Assembly (NCBI GenBank): GCA_021323945.1
Contig: JAJPKA010000006.1
Coordinates: 52,391 to 116,390 of the forward strand
Reading direction: 5' to 3'
Length of the DNA: 64,000 nt
DNA from: Pseudomonadota bacterium
GTDB lineage: Bacteria > Desulfobacterota > Binatia > Binatales > Binataceae
This document shows positions 29,092 to 38,883 of this stretch, piece after piece. Both the position numbers and the translations under genes were made by a program. The stretch's first letter is position 1. Every line of letters begins with the position of its first letter. The notes beneath the pieces were generated by a model. The model was not told where the DNA came from. It searched no databases and saw only the letters and a list, made by a program, of their open reading frames with translations.

Positions 29092-29880
29092 TTAGCCGGT
29101 GAAAACGTCAGCCGATAAGACCGCGTCGCCGATCGCCACCCGCCGCACCTGCACCAGTTGACCAGGGATACAAGTAGCCTCTAATACCCATCCTCCTTCG
29201 GACCCGGCATAAAGTGGCGCCGGCGTGCCACAGTAGAAGGCTCGGGTGGATCCCTGCGATACGTCGCCAAAAATGTGAACATGGCCGAGCGCAATGTAAT
29301 CGTAACCACTGGCGGCGATCTCAGCAGCGGTGATGGGAGACGATCGGTTGGTTTCAGCTTCGGTGAAGAGCCCATGTGCCAGCCCGATATTCCAGAAGTG
29401 AGGCAGGGGTTCCGGCAGCCCTGATAGCGGCCGGTATTCAGGCGAATGCTCAACCAGGGCTCGACCCCACACACGGGCAGCCAGATCGGGGAATTCCACG
29501 AGCGTGCCGTTCGGGTTGAGGATCAGGTGAAGGTTCGCGGGCAACAAGGCAGGGGAAACAGCGGCATAGATCGAACGCTCGTCATGGGCGTCGTGGTTAC
29601 CTGGAATCATCACAACTGGCATCCGGGCGCGCGCGATCTGGTTCATCGCGAAATGAAATGCTTCGTCGCTGATGCGATTCGAATCGAAAAGGTCGCCAAC
29701 GATCAACAACAGATCGGCGCCATTGCGGTTGGCAACATCGATCACTTCAGCAAACGCACGCCTAACAGCATTGCGGAAACGGTCGCCCCGTGGGCCCGAG
29801 CCGAAGGTGTCACTCTCAAGGTGAACGTCGGAGGTGTGCACCAGCTTAAGTTGTCTCGGAACAATTCGAGCCACAGTCAT
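29092..29880 (-). CDS. Metallophosphoesterase (SbcD/Mre11-like exonuclease family)
   Basis: A calcineurin-like phosphoesterase with all motifs: HTSDVHLES, VGDLFDSNR, PGNHDAHDE, GLAHG and ALGHVHIFG. The order and spacing match the DNA repair exonuclease SbcD/YkuE-like group. It has 262 aa, so the C-terminal capping domain of SbcD (about 400 aa) is absent, and no SbcC-type ATPase lies next to it. It may therefore act on nucleic acids or another phosphodiester. Confidence 0.85.
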   Translation of the reverse strand: MTVARIVPRQLKLVHTSDVHLESDTFGSGPRGDRFRNAVRRAFAEVIDVANRNGADLLLIVGDLFDSNRISDEAFHFAMNQIARARMPVVMIPGNHDAHDERSIYAAVSPALLPANLHLILNPNGTLVEFPDLAARVWGRALVEHSPEYRPLSGLPEPLPHFWNIGLAHGLFTEAETNRSSPITAAEIAASGYDYIALGHVHIFGDVSQGSTRAFYCGTPAPLYAGSEGGWVLEATCIPGQLVQVRRVAIGDAVLSADVFTG

Positions 29881-30254
29881 CTCCGTCAGGGTAGATGCCG
29901 CAATTCATCCTGGCCAGACCTCTAAGCGTTAAAACTCAGGAGCCACAACCCGTCTTGCTTACGATAGTGAGCGGGGCGAGCCGGTTCAACCGGAGCGGGG
30001 TCACCTAATTAGTGTGACCGGCGGATCCTTTCGATTGCCAGAAGAAGTCAGAAAAGACAAGGAACCAGAAGCCTGAATCGACTGGAAGCTCCGGTAGATT
30101 TGCCGGCGGATCAGCCGCTGGAGAGTATCACATTTTCCCCAGCCCAAACCGGCAAACCAATTTAAAAAAATTTTTCAGTATCAAAGGCCACCCATGCGCA
30201 GTTTTTCCTGCCCATACGCAAAGCGATTGAGCGAAGACAGAGAATCGGGGCAAC
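29881..30254. other. Intergenic stretch with small dyads, no gene
   Basis: Several short inverted repeats occur: CCGGTT-c-AACCGG near 29981-29993 and GGTCAC/GTGACC at 29999-30004 and 30014-30019. An A/T-rich run lies near 30162-30177. None resembles a known RNA. The two flanking phosphoesterase genes are both on the minus strand. Confidence 0.4.
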
Positions 30255-30911
30255 TTAAAGAAACTCAAGCGCGGCTTGCAGATGTGCGCCCTCAGTACGA
30301 ACAACAATGTAACCCCCGCCCTTAAAGGGTCCTGCATTGATCACGGTAGTAGGCCCAATCTTATCAATCGCAGCGGATTCATGAATGTGGCCCGAGATGC
30401 AGAGGTCCGGCTTGACCTCCTCAATGAATCGGCGAGCTGCCGTGCTGCCAACTGCCCTGCCACCGATGATCCGATCACATTTGGTTTCAAACGGCGGGGT
30501 ATGGCAGACCATAATTACCGGTCGTCGGCCCTGCACGGCCGAATAGCCGCTCGCAAGCGTCTGGTAGATTTCCTCCTCGCTAAGCTCCATGGGAGTGGAA
30601 AAGGGCGTAATGTTAGAGCCACCGCAACCGAAGATGGCGATATCATCGACCACGACACCCTTGCCGTGGAGAGCAACACCCTCGCTTTCCAAAAATGCCA
30701 CAACTTCGCGGTGGTCGAGATTACCGGGTAAGGCAAGTACCCGCGGACAAGCCTGCCGTACATCCTCGAGGACCTTACGGGCATCGCTGACACCGCCGAA
30801 ATTGGTCAGGTCCCCGGAGATGATGATCAAATCGGTATCGCGCAAGACCTGGCCCATCCGTGCCAGGTTGCGCGTTGCCATGTGCACATCACCGAACGAA
30901 ACTATTTTCAT
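30255..30911 (-). CDS. Small calcineurin-like metallophosphoesterase
   Basis: A 218-aa phosphoesterase with SFGDVH, IISGDLTNFG, ALPGNLDH, VCHTPPF and SGHIHES, the five metal and catalytic blocks of the family. The asparagine of the usual GNH block is followed by Leu-Asp-His, a common variant in the YfcE-like and archaeal-type members. The start at 30911 was chosen because MKIVSFGD is the normal opening and GGAAG precedes it. Substrate is unknown. Confidence 0.83.
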   Translation of the reverse strand: MKIVSFGDVHMATRNLARMGQVLRDTDLIIISGDLTNFGGVSDARKVLEDVRQACPRVLALPGNLDHREVVAFLESEGVALHGKGVVVDDIAIFGCGGSNITPFSTPMELSEEEIYQTLASGYSAVQGRRPVIMVCHTPPFETKCDRIIGGRAVGSTAARRFIEEVKPDLCISGHIHESAAIDKIGPTTVINAGPFKGGGYIVVRTEGAHLQAALEFL

Positions 30912-31016
30912 TTGGCTTCCGTCAGTTGAGCGCTTTTTCACGAGACCACAGGCGTGCGTCTCAGGAATACGATTAAAATCCGTCGGCAAGCTGCATTCAA
31001 ATAGGGACGATCAGGA

Positions 31017-31826
31017 ATGGCGCTGGACAACTTCGCATTCGTGCTGTTTAGACCCAAGTCGGCGGGCAATATAGGAGCAAGTGCTCGTGCCCTCAAAAAC
31101 ATGGGGATAAGTGACCTACGAATTGTCACCGACGAATGCCGCAGGCCAAATGTCGGCAGAAACCCCTGGCCGCAGCAATCCGCTCGCTCGGAGAACGTCG
31201 CCGAGATAATGGCGGTCCACGCCCGAGACGTTCTCGCAACAGCCAGGATTCATAGCGATCTCCGTGCTGCCCTCGACGACCGCACCGTGGTCGTCGGCAC
31301 GACCGCCCGGAAAGGACTCTATCGCAGCGAGGCAAGGCCGATCCGCACCGCCGCGCCGGAGCTGGTGAGATTAAGCTCCACAAATCGCGTCGCGATCGTG
31401 TTCGGTCCGGAAGATTGCGGTCTGACCAACGAGGAGCTTAAGCTGTGCCAGCGTCTAATAACCATTCCAACAGCTCCTGAGTATCCTTCACTCAATCTGG
31501 CCCAGGCCGTAATGATCATGGCTTATGAGCTGATGCTTGCGGCTAGCGCACCACCCGAAGTGCAGGCAGCAGAACGTTGGGCGCTCAGTGCGGAAGTGAA
31601 CGCAATGCTGGAGCGGATGGCAAAGGCCCTCGTCGCGATTGGCTTTCTTCCTGCTGACAATCCGGACCACATCATGTTTGCGCTCCGCGCCATTTTGGGT
31701 CGCGCCGGGCTTCGGCCGCGCGAACTGGACATCCTGAACGGAATTGCACGACAGATTCTGTGGTTTGGGGAAAATGGCCGCGAGATTCTGCAGCGCAAGC
31801 GGGAGACCGGTGAGAAATTCAGATGA
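31017..31826 (+). CDS. TrmJ-like SpoU-family RNA methyltransferase
   Basis: TrmJ methylates the 2'-OH of nucleotide 32 of tRNA using SAM. The protein starts FAFVLFRPKSAGNIGASARALKNMG (N-terminal SpoU block, given in part), has VVGTTARKG in the middle, IVFGPEDCGLTNEEL, and the trefoil-knot segment TIPTAPEYPSLNLAQAVMIMAYEL. The C-terminal 100 residues form the dimerisation extension seen in TrmJ. Length 269 aa fits. It is close to the E. coli protein in motif pattern, so the TrmJ call is better than the general rRNA methyltransferase call, though not proven. Confidence 0.87.
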   Translation: MALDNFAFVLFRPKSAGNIGASARALKNMGISDLRIVTDECRRPNVGRNPWPQQSARSENVAEIMAVHARDVLATARIHSDLRAALDDRTVVVGTTARKGLYRSEARPIRTAAPELVRLSSTNRVAIVFGPEDCGLTNEELKLCQRLITIPTAPEYPSLNLAQAVMIMAYELMLAASAPPEVQAAERWALSAEVNAMLERMAKALVAIGFLPADNPDHIMFALRAILGRAGLRPRELDILNGIARQILWFGENGREILQRKRETGEKFR

Positions 31827-31888
31827 GCTCGCCCTAGACGGCGACACGCTTGATCGCCAATAATGCGACCCAGCGAAGAGTAATTGCG

Positions 31889-32161
31889 ATGGCGCAGATC
31901 ATCGAGATCGGGGAGCTTAAGGCTGCGCGGGAACGTACCCGGCGGCAGACCGAGAATCATCGCAGCGCCGAACGCGCTCTGAGCTTGATGCGCGAAAGCC
32001 TGATCCGTGCAGCAGAGCAACTCATCACAGCTCCAGTGGCGGCTCATCAGGAGTTACTCGAACGAATCGAAAAGCTCGCTGCGACGATTCGTTATGGTAT
32101 GGTAATGATGGGGTCGCCGATAGCTGAAAATTTTGCCGAGGATTCGGATCACTTGCCCTGA
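31889..32161 (+). CDS. Small coiled-coil protein of unknown function
   Basis: A 90-aa mainly helical protein, rich in Arg, Glu, Ala and Leu, that should form a coiled coil (IGELKAARERTRRQTENHRSAERALSLMRESL, given in part by position 6-36). No family is recognised. The ATG at 31889 follows GCGAAGAG; a TTG 39 bp upstream in frame is less likely. It lies 62 bp behind the TrmJ-like gene and 71 bp before tRNA-Asn on the same strand. Confidence 0.6.
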   Translation: MAQIIEIGELKAARERTRRQTENHRSAERALSLMRESLIRAAEQLITAPVAAHQELLERIEKLAATIRYGMVMMGSPIAENFAEDSDHLP

Positions 32162-32231
32162 ACCATTTTGCAGTTCTTGCTTTGAGCCCGCCGGACAGAT
32201 ACGAAATAGGTTCTGAATTTTCAGGGGGTGC

Positions 32232-32307
32232 TCCCCGGTAGCTCAGCTGGTAGAGCAGACGGCTGTTAACCGTCGGGTCGCTGGTTCGAATCCGGCCCGG
32301 GGAGCCA
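32232..32307 (+). tRNA. tRNA-Asn (GTT)
   Basis: A full cloverleaf can be drawn: acceptor TCCCCGG (32232-32238) with CCGGGGA (32297-32303), D arm GCTC-GAGC, anticodon stem GACGG/CCGTC around CTGTTAA with anticodon GTT, T arm GCTGG-TTCGAAT-CCGGC. Discriminator G and an encoded CCA end the gene. Confidence 0.97.
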
Positions 32308-32505
32308 CGCATTCACGGTTGAGGGCACCAGCACGGTTCATGGCTTGGGTGTTACTGACGAGTCAGATCCGTGGTAACCTTCCGTAGTCGGTGGCATGAG
32401 GAAACGGGCTATTGCGCGCTGCGGATTTGTGAGAGTGGATTTGCCTCCCCTTCACTTGTCCGCCAGGCGACCTTTCAAATCCTCGGAGCCACCTGGTATC
32501 AGGTC

Positions 32506-34131
32506 TCAAGCCTTCTTCGGGGGTCCCCAGGCACCTCCGCCCGGCGTTTCAATTCGTATCCGGTCGCCGGGTGCCAGCTGCATGTTGATTTTGCCGGGTA
32601 ATTTGCTTGGCGTTCCTTTGCGGATCAGGTAGTTGATTCCAACCTGGCCATCGCCGCCGCCGTTGAGTCCCCAGGGAGCGGTCACACGCCGCTCACTGAG
32701 AAGGCTGACATTGGATTCGACCAGGCATTCAATTTCCCTCACCAGCCCATCGCCACCGTCGTATTCACCGTGCCCCCCTGAGCCTCGCCGGACCCGATAT
32801 TCCGTAATGCGCATTGGATAATAGGCTTCCAGTGCCTCTATCGGGGTGTTGAGAGTGTTGGTCATATGGGTGTGGAGCCCGGATGCTCCCGGATGACCGC
32901 GTGCCGCGCCGACACCGCCCGCAATTGTTTCATAGTATGAGAAGTGTCTGGAGCGGAAAGTGTCGTAGCCCCCAATGGTAAGGTTCGACATTGAACCGGA
33001 GCTGGCCGCGGGAATCAGATCGGGAGCAGCTTGAGCCATCGCCCGAAATAGCACGTCAACAATCCGCTGCGAGGTCTCGACGTTTCCGCCGGCTACTGCC
33101 GCGGGCGGGAGAGCATTAACGATGGTGCCCGGCGGCGCTATCACCCGGATCGAACGCATTAGACCCTCGTTTGCTGGGACGGTTTCGGGAGCCAGGCACT
33201 TCATTACGTAAAAAGCAGCCGACAGGGTAATGGCATAATTTGCATTAACCGAACCGCGTACCTGGGGAGCCGACCCGGTGAAGTCGATCACCGCACGTCC
33301 CGCTCTAATTCTGATCGCGACGCGCAACGGAATCGGCCCAGTACCAAATCCATCGTCGTCAAGGAAGTCCTGGGCTTCGTAAGTACCGGGCTTGAGGGCA
33401 CGCAGCGTTGAACGCATCAGGCGATCAGCATAGTTCTTAAGTTCTTCCATCGCTGCACCAACTTGCGCGTAACCAGCAGTCTCAGCCAACTCTACAGTCC
33501 GTTCGGCGCCTACCTGGAGAGCCGCCAGCTGAGCGCGCAGATCGCCTTCCCGTTCCTCCCGAACCCTGGTGTTGGCAAAGAAGAGCTCGAAAATATCCCG
33601 GTTGGGTTGCCCCCCTACTATCATCTTGACCGGTGGCAGGCGTAATCCTTCCTGGTAGATTTCGGTGGAAAGTGCCATCGAACCGGGCGCCATCCCGCCG
33701 ATGTCGGCGTGATGCGCGCGATTGGCGACGAACGCGAAAGGTTTCTTCTGCCCACGCAGGAAAACCGGCATGACGACCGTCACGTCGGGCAGATGGGTAC
33801 CGCCTGCGAAGGGATCATTAAGCGCAGCCACGTCGCCGGGGCCAAGGTTGAGGCGCTCGACCGCGGCTCGTACCGACAACGGGGTCGACCCGAGATGAAC
33901 CGGAATATGGGCTGCCTGCGCCACCAGCTCGCCCTCCGCATCGAACACTGCACATGAAAAGTCACGACGCTCTTTAATGTTGGGTGAGTAGCCGGTTTGA
34001 CCCAAGACCACTCCCATCTCCTCGGCAATCGCCGCTAGCCGATTATTCATCACGGCCAGTTCCACTGGGTCCAATCGCTGGCGACTCGAATTCGTCGAGC
34101 GACGTCCACGTAAGCCTGTTCGAAGCCTCAT
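32506..34131 (-). CDS. Hydantoinase/oxoprolinase subunit B
   Basis: HyuB is the partner of HyuA in ATP-dependent opening of hydantoins, 5-oxoproline or, in acetone carboxylase relatives, carboxylation of ketones. The 541-aa protein shows LDPVELAVMNNRLAAIAEEM, NIKERRDFSCAVFDAEGELV, GDVAALNDPFAGGTHLPDVTVV (in part), and AFVANRAHHADIGGMAPGSM with conserved His/Asp metal residues. It follows hyuA by 10 bp on the minus strand. The exact substrate cannot be set. Confidence 0.92.
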   Translation of the reverse strand: MRLRTGLRGRRSTNSSRQRLDPVELAVMNNRLAAIAEEMGVVLGQTGYSPNIKERRDFSCAVFDAEGELVAQAAHIPVHLGSTPLSVRAAVERLNLGPGDVAALNDPFAGGTHLPDVTVVMPVFLRGQKKPFAFVANRAHHADIGGMAPGSMALSTEIYQEGLRLPPVKMIVGGQPNRDIFELFFANTRVREEREGDLRAQLAALQVGAERTVELAETAGYAQVGAAMEELKNYADRLMRSTLRALKPGTYEAQDFLDDDGFGTGPIPLRVAIRIRAGRAVIDFTGSAPQVRGSVNANYAITLSAAFYVMKCLAPETVPANEGLMRSIRVIAPPGTIVNALPPAAVAGGNVETSQRIVDVLFRAMAQAAPDLIPAASSGSMSNLTIGGYDTFRSRHFSYYETIAGGVGAARGHPGASGLHTHMTNTLNTPIEALEAYYPMRITEYRVRRGSGGHGEYDGGDGLVREIECLVESNVSLLSERRVTAPWGLNGGGDGQVGINYLIRKGTPSKLPGKINMQLAPGDRIRIETPGGGAWGPPKKA

Positions 34132-34141
34132 ACAATTCGCC

Positions 34142-36130
34142 TTAGCGAACCTCTAGGTGCAAACTGCCCCAATCGTCGCATCGTACCGAAAACTCGGGCG
34201 GAACGTAGGCCGTCGAGCTCATTTCGACGATAATCATCGGGCCATTTAGACACGTCCCCGCACCGAGAGTGTCACGCCCATAGACCGGGACCCGCCGATA
34301 AGAGTTATCAACCAAAACACGCGTGCTACCAAGTGCAGCGGGAGCTGACTGCCGTGGCGCGCGGGGCGGCGCAAGCGGGGTTCTTGTCTCATGCGCACGA
34401 AGTCGCAGATTTACAACTTCGACCTCGGCGCGTGGTTCTGAATGGCCGAATCTGCGCCGGTGCTCCTCGTGAAACCTTTCAACAAATCCAGGGCGGAGCG
34501 CGACCTCGAGTTCATAAGATTGGCCCCGGTAGCGCATGTCGACAGACAATTCATAGCGAATAGTTCCGGGACGCGCACCGTCACTAAGCAATTCTGCCTT
34601 CGCCCGCCTGATCATCGGAGCAGCGCGTGATCGCAACCGGTGCAACACCGGAACGTCCTCGCGCACCGTCAATGAATACTCACGACCGAGCGGTGCGTTC
34701 AGTGCCCCCCACGCACAAAGGAGTCCCGGATTGCGCGGCAATATGATTCGCCGCATCCCTAGTTCAAGTGCCAGTTCGGCCGCATGCATCGGACCGGCCC
34801 CGCCGAAAGCCAGTAGCGCGAAGTCGCGCGGATTAAAGCCCCGCTCCACGGTAATCACACGGATGGCGCGCTCCATACTGGCATTCACCACCCGAATGAC
34901 GCCACGTGCGGCGCTCTTAACGTCAGTCTTCATCGCTCGGGCAAGCCCTTGAATTGCTTGGGCCGCCCGCTCAGTGTGCAGACGCATCTGGCCGCCCAGA
35001 AAATTGTCGGCAAGTAGTCTTCCGGCTATCAGATCCGCATCAGTGACCGCGGGCTGGTCACCGCGTCCATAACAGGCTGGCCCAGGATCGGCGCCGGCAC
35101 TCTCAGGACCCACGCGCAACGAGCCTCCGGCATCAACCGAAGCAATGGAGCCTCCGCCGGCTCCAACAGTGTGAATGTCTATTATGGGGATCCGCACCGG
35201 GTAGCCGCCGGGATAACTAATAGTTCGGATCCGGGGTCGTTGCTCGAAAAGTGAGACGTCAGTTGAAGTGCCACCCATATCGAAGGTGATGAAACGGTCG
35301 ATGCCGATCGCCTCCGCCAACTCGATGGCACCCACCACGCCGGCGGCCGGGCCGGAGAGCAGCGTCCGTACAGGCTCGTCGCACGCTTTTGAGCTTGCTA
35401 CAGCAGTGCCGTTGGACTGCATCACGCGCAAGCGTACATCCTTGAACTCCTGTTCGAGATGACGCAGATGCGCGACCATCTTTGGCGCGACATACGCATT
35501 AACCACTGTAGTCGAAAGCCGTTCGTATTCCCGATACTCCGGCAAAATCCGATGGGAGACCGATAGCGGAAGTTGCAGCGGCTCAAGGATTCCCGCTATT
35601 TTCCGTTCAGTTTCGGGGTTGGCGTAGGAGTGAAGGAGACAGATCGCAATCGCCTGCGCGCCTGACTGCTCAGCCAATTGCCGAATGCGCGCGAGGTCGG
35701 ATTCATCCAGCTGCGATGCCACGGACCCGTCGAAGTAGGTTCTTCCGCGTACGCCAAATCGCATGTCGGGCGGCACGAGAGGATCAGGTCGCGATGGTGC
35801 CAGGGAATACAACTGCGAGCGATTTTGCCGGCCGATTTCAATCAGGTCCTCAAAGCCGGCATCCACGAACAGAGCAACCCGGGCGCCTTTTTTTTCCAGC
35901 AAGGCATTTGTCGCAACGGTCGAACTGTACGTGACGAAATTTGGAGCGTTTCCTGCGAGCAACGCCCTGATGCCTTCGAGCACTGCGCGGGCTGGATCAT
36001 CCGGCGTTGATAATACCTTATGAACCCTTGGCTTGCCGGCTACGAGCGCGACGAGGTCGGTAAAGGTCCCGCCGGTGTCAACGCCGACAATAATCGACGA
36101 GTGCCGTGCGTGGCGATCGCTCTTTCGCAT
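34142..36130 (-). CDS. Hydantoinase/oxoprolinase subunit A
   Basis: HyuA is the ATP-binding subunit of the HyuAB enzyme. The N-terminal half has the ASKHA-like fold with IIVGVDTGGTFTDLVALVAG, FVTYSSTVATNALLEKKGARV (in part) and FITFDMGGTSTDVSLFE; residues 270-310 hold the TVGAGGGSIASVDAGG loop and ESAGADPGPACYGRG. Length 662 aa is typical. It pairs with HyuB directly downstream; the upstream zinc alcohol dehydrogenase gene may belong to the same unit. Confidence 0.93.
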   Translation of the reverse strand: MRKSDRHARHSSIIVGVDTGGTFTDLVALVAGKPRVHKVLSTPDDPARAVLEGIRALLAGNAPNFVTYSSTVATNALLEKKGARVALFVDAGFEDLIEIGRQNRSQLYSLAPSRPDPLVPPDMRFGVRGRTYFDGSVASQLDESDLARIRQLAEQSGAQAIAICLLHSYANPETERKIAGILEPLQLPLSVSHRILPEYREYERLSTTVVNAYVAPKMVAHLRHLEQEFKDVRLRVMQSNGTAVASSKACDEPVRTLLSGPAAGVVGAIELAEAIGIDRFITFDMGGTSTDVSLFEQRPRIRTISYPGGYPVRIPIIDIHTVGAGGGSIASVDAGGSLRVGPESAGADPGPACYGRGDQPAVTDADLIAGRLLADNFLGGQMRLHTERAAQAIQGLARAMKTDVKSAARGVIRVVNASMERAIRVITVERGFNPRDFALLAFGGAGPMHAAELALELGMRRIILPRNPGLLCAWGALNAPLGREYSLTVREDVPVLHRLRSRAAPMIRRAKAELLSDGARPGTIRYELSVDMRYRGQSYELEVALRPGFVERFHEEHRRRFGHSEPRAEVEVVNLRLRAHETRTPLAPPRAPRQSAPAALGSTRVLVDNSYRRVPVYGRDTLGAGTCLNGPMIIVEMSSTAYVPPEFSVRCDDWGSLHLEVR

Positions 36131-36206
36131 CTTAAGCGGGCACAGTGAAGCAGCTTGGGAGACCAGATTTCATGGTCAATTTGCGGTTCATCCCAAGCAG
36201 CTGCAA

Positions 36207-37160
36207 TCAGGAGCTCATGGTGAGCAAGACTTTGAAGTTGTGCGGATCAGCGGCCGCCTGGAGCGCAGCAAGGCCGTCATCGAGTGGAAATACCGCCGAA
36301 ATCAGCGGTCGGGGATCGATTCGACCCGACGACAGAGCATCCACCGCTGGAGCAAACCGGCCGCAACGTGAGCCAATGATAGTGACCTCGTTGATGATGG
36401 CGGGGGCAAGATTGAGTTCAGTGGGCGTAGCCGCTGTAGTTTTAAGGACGATGCGTCCCCGAGGCCGAACTAGTTCAAGCGCTCGTTTAACGCCTTTGGG
36501 GTCTCCCGTGCAATCGATCACCGTATCAAAACTCGCCGGTAGATCGTCCTCCAACCGAACTTTGAGGCCGAGTGCGGAAAGCAGATTGAGCTTCTCGATA
36601 TGATGCCCACCGATGGTTGGATCGTAAGCTTCAGACCATAGAACCAGAGCTACAATCGCGCCGAGGCGTCCATCGCCCAAGATCAGAACGTTCTCATTAC
36701 GGGCAAGATGAATCTGGTCAAGGATCTCATAAGCAGCCGCTATTGGTTCAACAAACACACCGAGCTCGTCAGGAATCCTATCAGGCAATTCGATGAGATT
36801 GGTCTCGGGAAGTAACAGGTAATCGGCAAAAGCTCCGTCTCGTCTTAGGATTCCTAGGACGGTACGATTCGGGCAATGACGCCCAAGATTTGCCACACAC
36901 AGGTCACAATTACCGCATGCACAATTGATTTCGCCGACAACTCGTTTACCAATGAGTGAGGCTGAATTCGTCGCCACAACTTCACCAACGAACTCATGGC
37001 CAGGAATCCCTCGATAACCCATGTAACCTCGGACTAATTCCAGATCGGTCCCACAGATTCCGGCCATTCGGACTCGAATCAGCGCCTCCGTGGCTGACGG
37101 CCTTGGATCGGGATAATCCCTTCGGACGGTTGGGACGGACTCGAGCACGAGAGCCCGCAT
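36207..37160 (-). CDS. Zinc-dependent medium-chain alcohol dehydrogenase
   Basis: A 317-aa MDR enzyme with catalytic zinc residues C36 (GICGTDLELV) and H55-E56 (PGHEFVGEV) and structural zinc cysteines C82, C85, C88 and C96. The NAD(P) loop is LGDGRLGAIVAL. It is closest in layout to threonine dehydrogenase, sorbitol dehydrogenase and glucose dehydrogenase-like members that carry a CGTDxE motif. It is about 20-30 residues shorter than average. It lies 76 bp upstream of hyuA on the same strand. Confidence 0.88.
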   Translation of the reverse strand: MRALVLESVPTVRRDYPDPRPSATEALIRVRMAGICGTDLELVRGYMGYRGIPGHEFVGEVVATNSASLIGKRVVGEINCACGNCDLCVANLGRHCPNRTVLGILRRDGAFADYLLLPETNLIELPDRIPDELGVFVEPIAAAYEILDQIHLARNENVLILGDGRLGAIVALVLWSEAYDPTIGGHHIEKLNLLSALGLKVRLEDDLPASFDTVIDCTGDPKGVKRALELVRPRGRIVLKTTAATPTELNLAPAIINEVTIIGSRCGRFAPAVDALSSGRIDPRPLISAVFPLDDGLAALQAAADPHNFKVLLTMSS

Positions 37161-37274
37161 GGGTCACCTCTCACCACACGGCCTGTTGGAACACGAAGTT
37201 AGCGCTGGTCAGAGCCGAGCTGCAGAAAGGGGTTTATCAACGCGCGTGCCTGTCGACTCAAATCTGGGTCGCCG

Positions 37275-37616
37275 CTAATCAGCGGATTTCGCCGCGGACC
37301 CTCTATCAGAACTAGTTTTCCCCGATTCGCCGGCCGCACTTGACTTTGCAACATCCGACGAAGGAGCCGAAGCTTTGTCACCTGAACTGCCGTTACTCGC
37401 CTCCGCACCCGAGTCGCTAGTGGATTTGCTCTTGCCGTTCGACCGCGCGTAGTCCGTAATGTACCAACCGCTCCCCTTCAGCACGAACGAGGTGTGCGAA
37501 ATCAAACGATGGACATCGCCGTTGCAGGTCGGGCATGTCGTTAGCGGGCTTTCCGTTATTCGCTGGGTGACTTCAAATACCCCACATCGTTTGCAGTTGT
37601 ATTCGTAGATAGGCAT
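37275..37616 (-). CDS. FmdB-family zinc ribbon regulatory-type protein
   Basis: The first 45 residues are the FmdB/CxxC_CxxC_SSSS zinc ribbon: [16 protein letters not shown], then [15 protein letters not shown], then the [14 protein letters not shown] motif. The rest is a low-complexity Ser/Ala/Lys/Asp tail. FmdB was first linked to regulation of amide uptake, but most members have no known role. The start at 37616 was chosen because MPIYEY is the standard opening. Confidence 0.9.
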   Translation of the reverse strand: MPIYEYNCKRCGVFEVTQRITESPLTTCPTCNGDVHRLISHTSFVLKGSGWYITDYARSNGKSKSTSDSGAEASNGSSGDKASAPSSDVAKSSAAGESGKTSSDRGSAAKSAD

Positions 37617-37733
37617 AGCGTTTCCGACCGCGTGCCTGACGCGACTTTCGCGCCGCAAGGCATGCTCCACTGTACTGAGAGCTAGGTAATCACTGGTTTG
37701 GGCTTTGTCAACGTGGCGGCCGCTTAAACACTC

Positions 37734-38192
37734 TTAGCTTCCAAGTCGATTGATAGCGGAACGGGCTTCTCTCAACGAATCAGCATCGGCATCGCTGGCA
37801 TCCGCCGCTCTCCGGTAGTGCTCGAGGGCCCGCGCCCGGTCGCCTAAGGCCTCATAAGTGCGCGCCATGTTCAAATTGGCCTGGGCGTTGCCAGGACAAG
37901 CAGTTAGCGCGTCTTGGTAATAGCCAAGCGCCGCATCGAACTCTCCGGCTGCGAATCGTTCCCCACCCTTGCGCGTCGCCTCCTGCAGGATCTTTAAGTC
38001 ACAGGCGGGAGGCAAAGAGTAGCTGTAAGTGGGGCGCTGATTTTGCAACCGTGCGACCTGCTCTTTAAGCTGATCAAGTTCAGCCTGTTGGCGCTCAAGT
38101 TGCCGCTGGTTGGCCTTTGCAAGCGTGTCGATGCATCCAATCAGGAGTAAGAGGCACCCTAGACCAATAATCCATGAGGCCAGTTTCGCCAT
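37734..38192 (-). CDS. TPR-containing lipoprotein
   Basis: The signal sequence ends with a lipobox LLIGC (Cys20), followed by a short coiled coil (QRQLERQQAELDQLKEQVARLQ, residues 29-50) and then two TPR units (AAGEFDAALGYYQDALTACPGNAQANLNMARTYEALGD in residues 80-118). Its coiled-coil-plus-TPR layout resembles CpoB/YbgF, the periplasmic coordinator of cell-envelope constriction, but it is shorter (152 aa) and lipidated. It stands alone on the minus strand. Confidence 0.75.
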   Translation of the reverse strand: MAKLASWIIGLGCLLLLIGCIDTLAKANQRQLERQQAELDQLKEQVARLQNQRPTYSYSLPPACDLKILQEATRKGGERFAAGEFDAALGYYQDALTACPGNAQANLNMARTYEALGDRARALEHYRRAADASDADADSLREARSAINRLGS

Positions 38193-38322
38193 CGGTCAGA
38201 ATTTCGCCCATAACCAGGAAGCGAAGTCAACCAATTTCGAGTCAAACGCCCGGCAACGCTACCGTTGCGGCATTTGCTAATGGCCTCAACAACCGGAATA
38301 GTTAAACGCGGAGCAAGATCAA

Positions 38323-38883
38323 GTGGGAACATCTCCAGCTGGCGTTCTGCAGGTATTGCTAGAAGGCAATCGAAGATATGTTAGCAATGAGGCTCTGCAC
38401 CCGCATCAGCGGCCCTCGGACTCGCCCCAGCAGCCATTAGCCGTCGTCCTGTCATGTTCCGATTCGCGGGTACCGCCGGAGATCATATTTGACCAAGGGA
38501 TTGGCTCGTTGTTTGTCGTTCGAGTTGCAGGAAACACCTACGACCGTTTGGCGCTGGAAAGCATCAGATTTGCGGTGAACCACCTGGATACCAAAGTGGT
38601 CATGGTCATTGGGCACGACCAATGCGGTGCGGTCTCAGCCGCCGTAAACCGTTATCCCGACCCTGAGGCCGGCCCCATGATTACCAATATCTACGCGGCG
38701 GTGGAGCAGGCTCGGCGGCAGCCTGGGGATGAACTATCGAATGCTATCCAGGACAACGCAATTCTGGTGGCACACAAGCTCGCTCATGAGCAGGGTATGG
38801 AGGAAAAGGTGGGCAGCGGGCAACTCTTGATCCGTGCGGCCCGTTACATACTGAAAACTGGCGAGGTGAAACTGCTCGATTAA
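38323..38883 (+). CDS. Beta-carbonic anhydrase
   Basis: Catalyses interconversion of CO2 and bicarbonate. Zinc ligands C45, H98 and C101 are visible in LSCSDSRVPPE and IGHDQCGAV, with the D47-R49 dyad in SCSDSR. RVAGNTYD and the SIRFAVNHLDTKVVMVIG helix-strand fit the beta class. Length is 186 aa, and the GTG start follows GGAGCAAGATCAA. Confidence 0.95.
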   Translation: MGTSPAGVLQVLLEGNRRYVSNEALHPHQRPSDSPQQPLAVVLSCSDSRVPPEIIFDQGIGSLFVVRVAGNTYDRLALESIRFAVNHLDTKVVMVIGHDQCGAVSAAVNRYPDPEAGPMITNIYAAVEQARRQPGDELSNAIQDNAILVAHKLAHEQGMEEKVGSGQLLIRAARYILKTGEVKLLD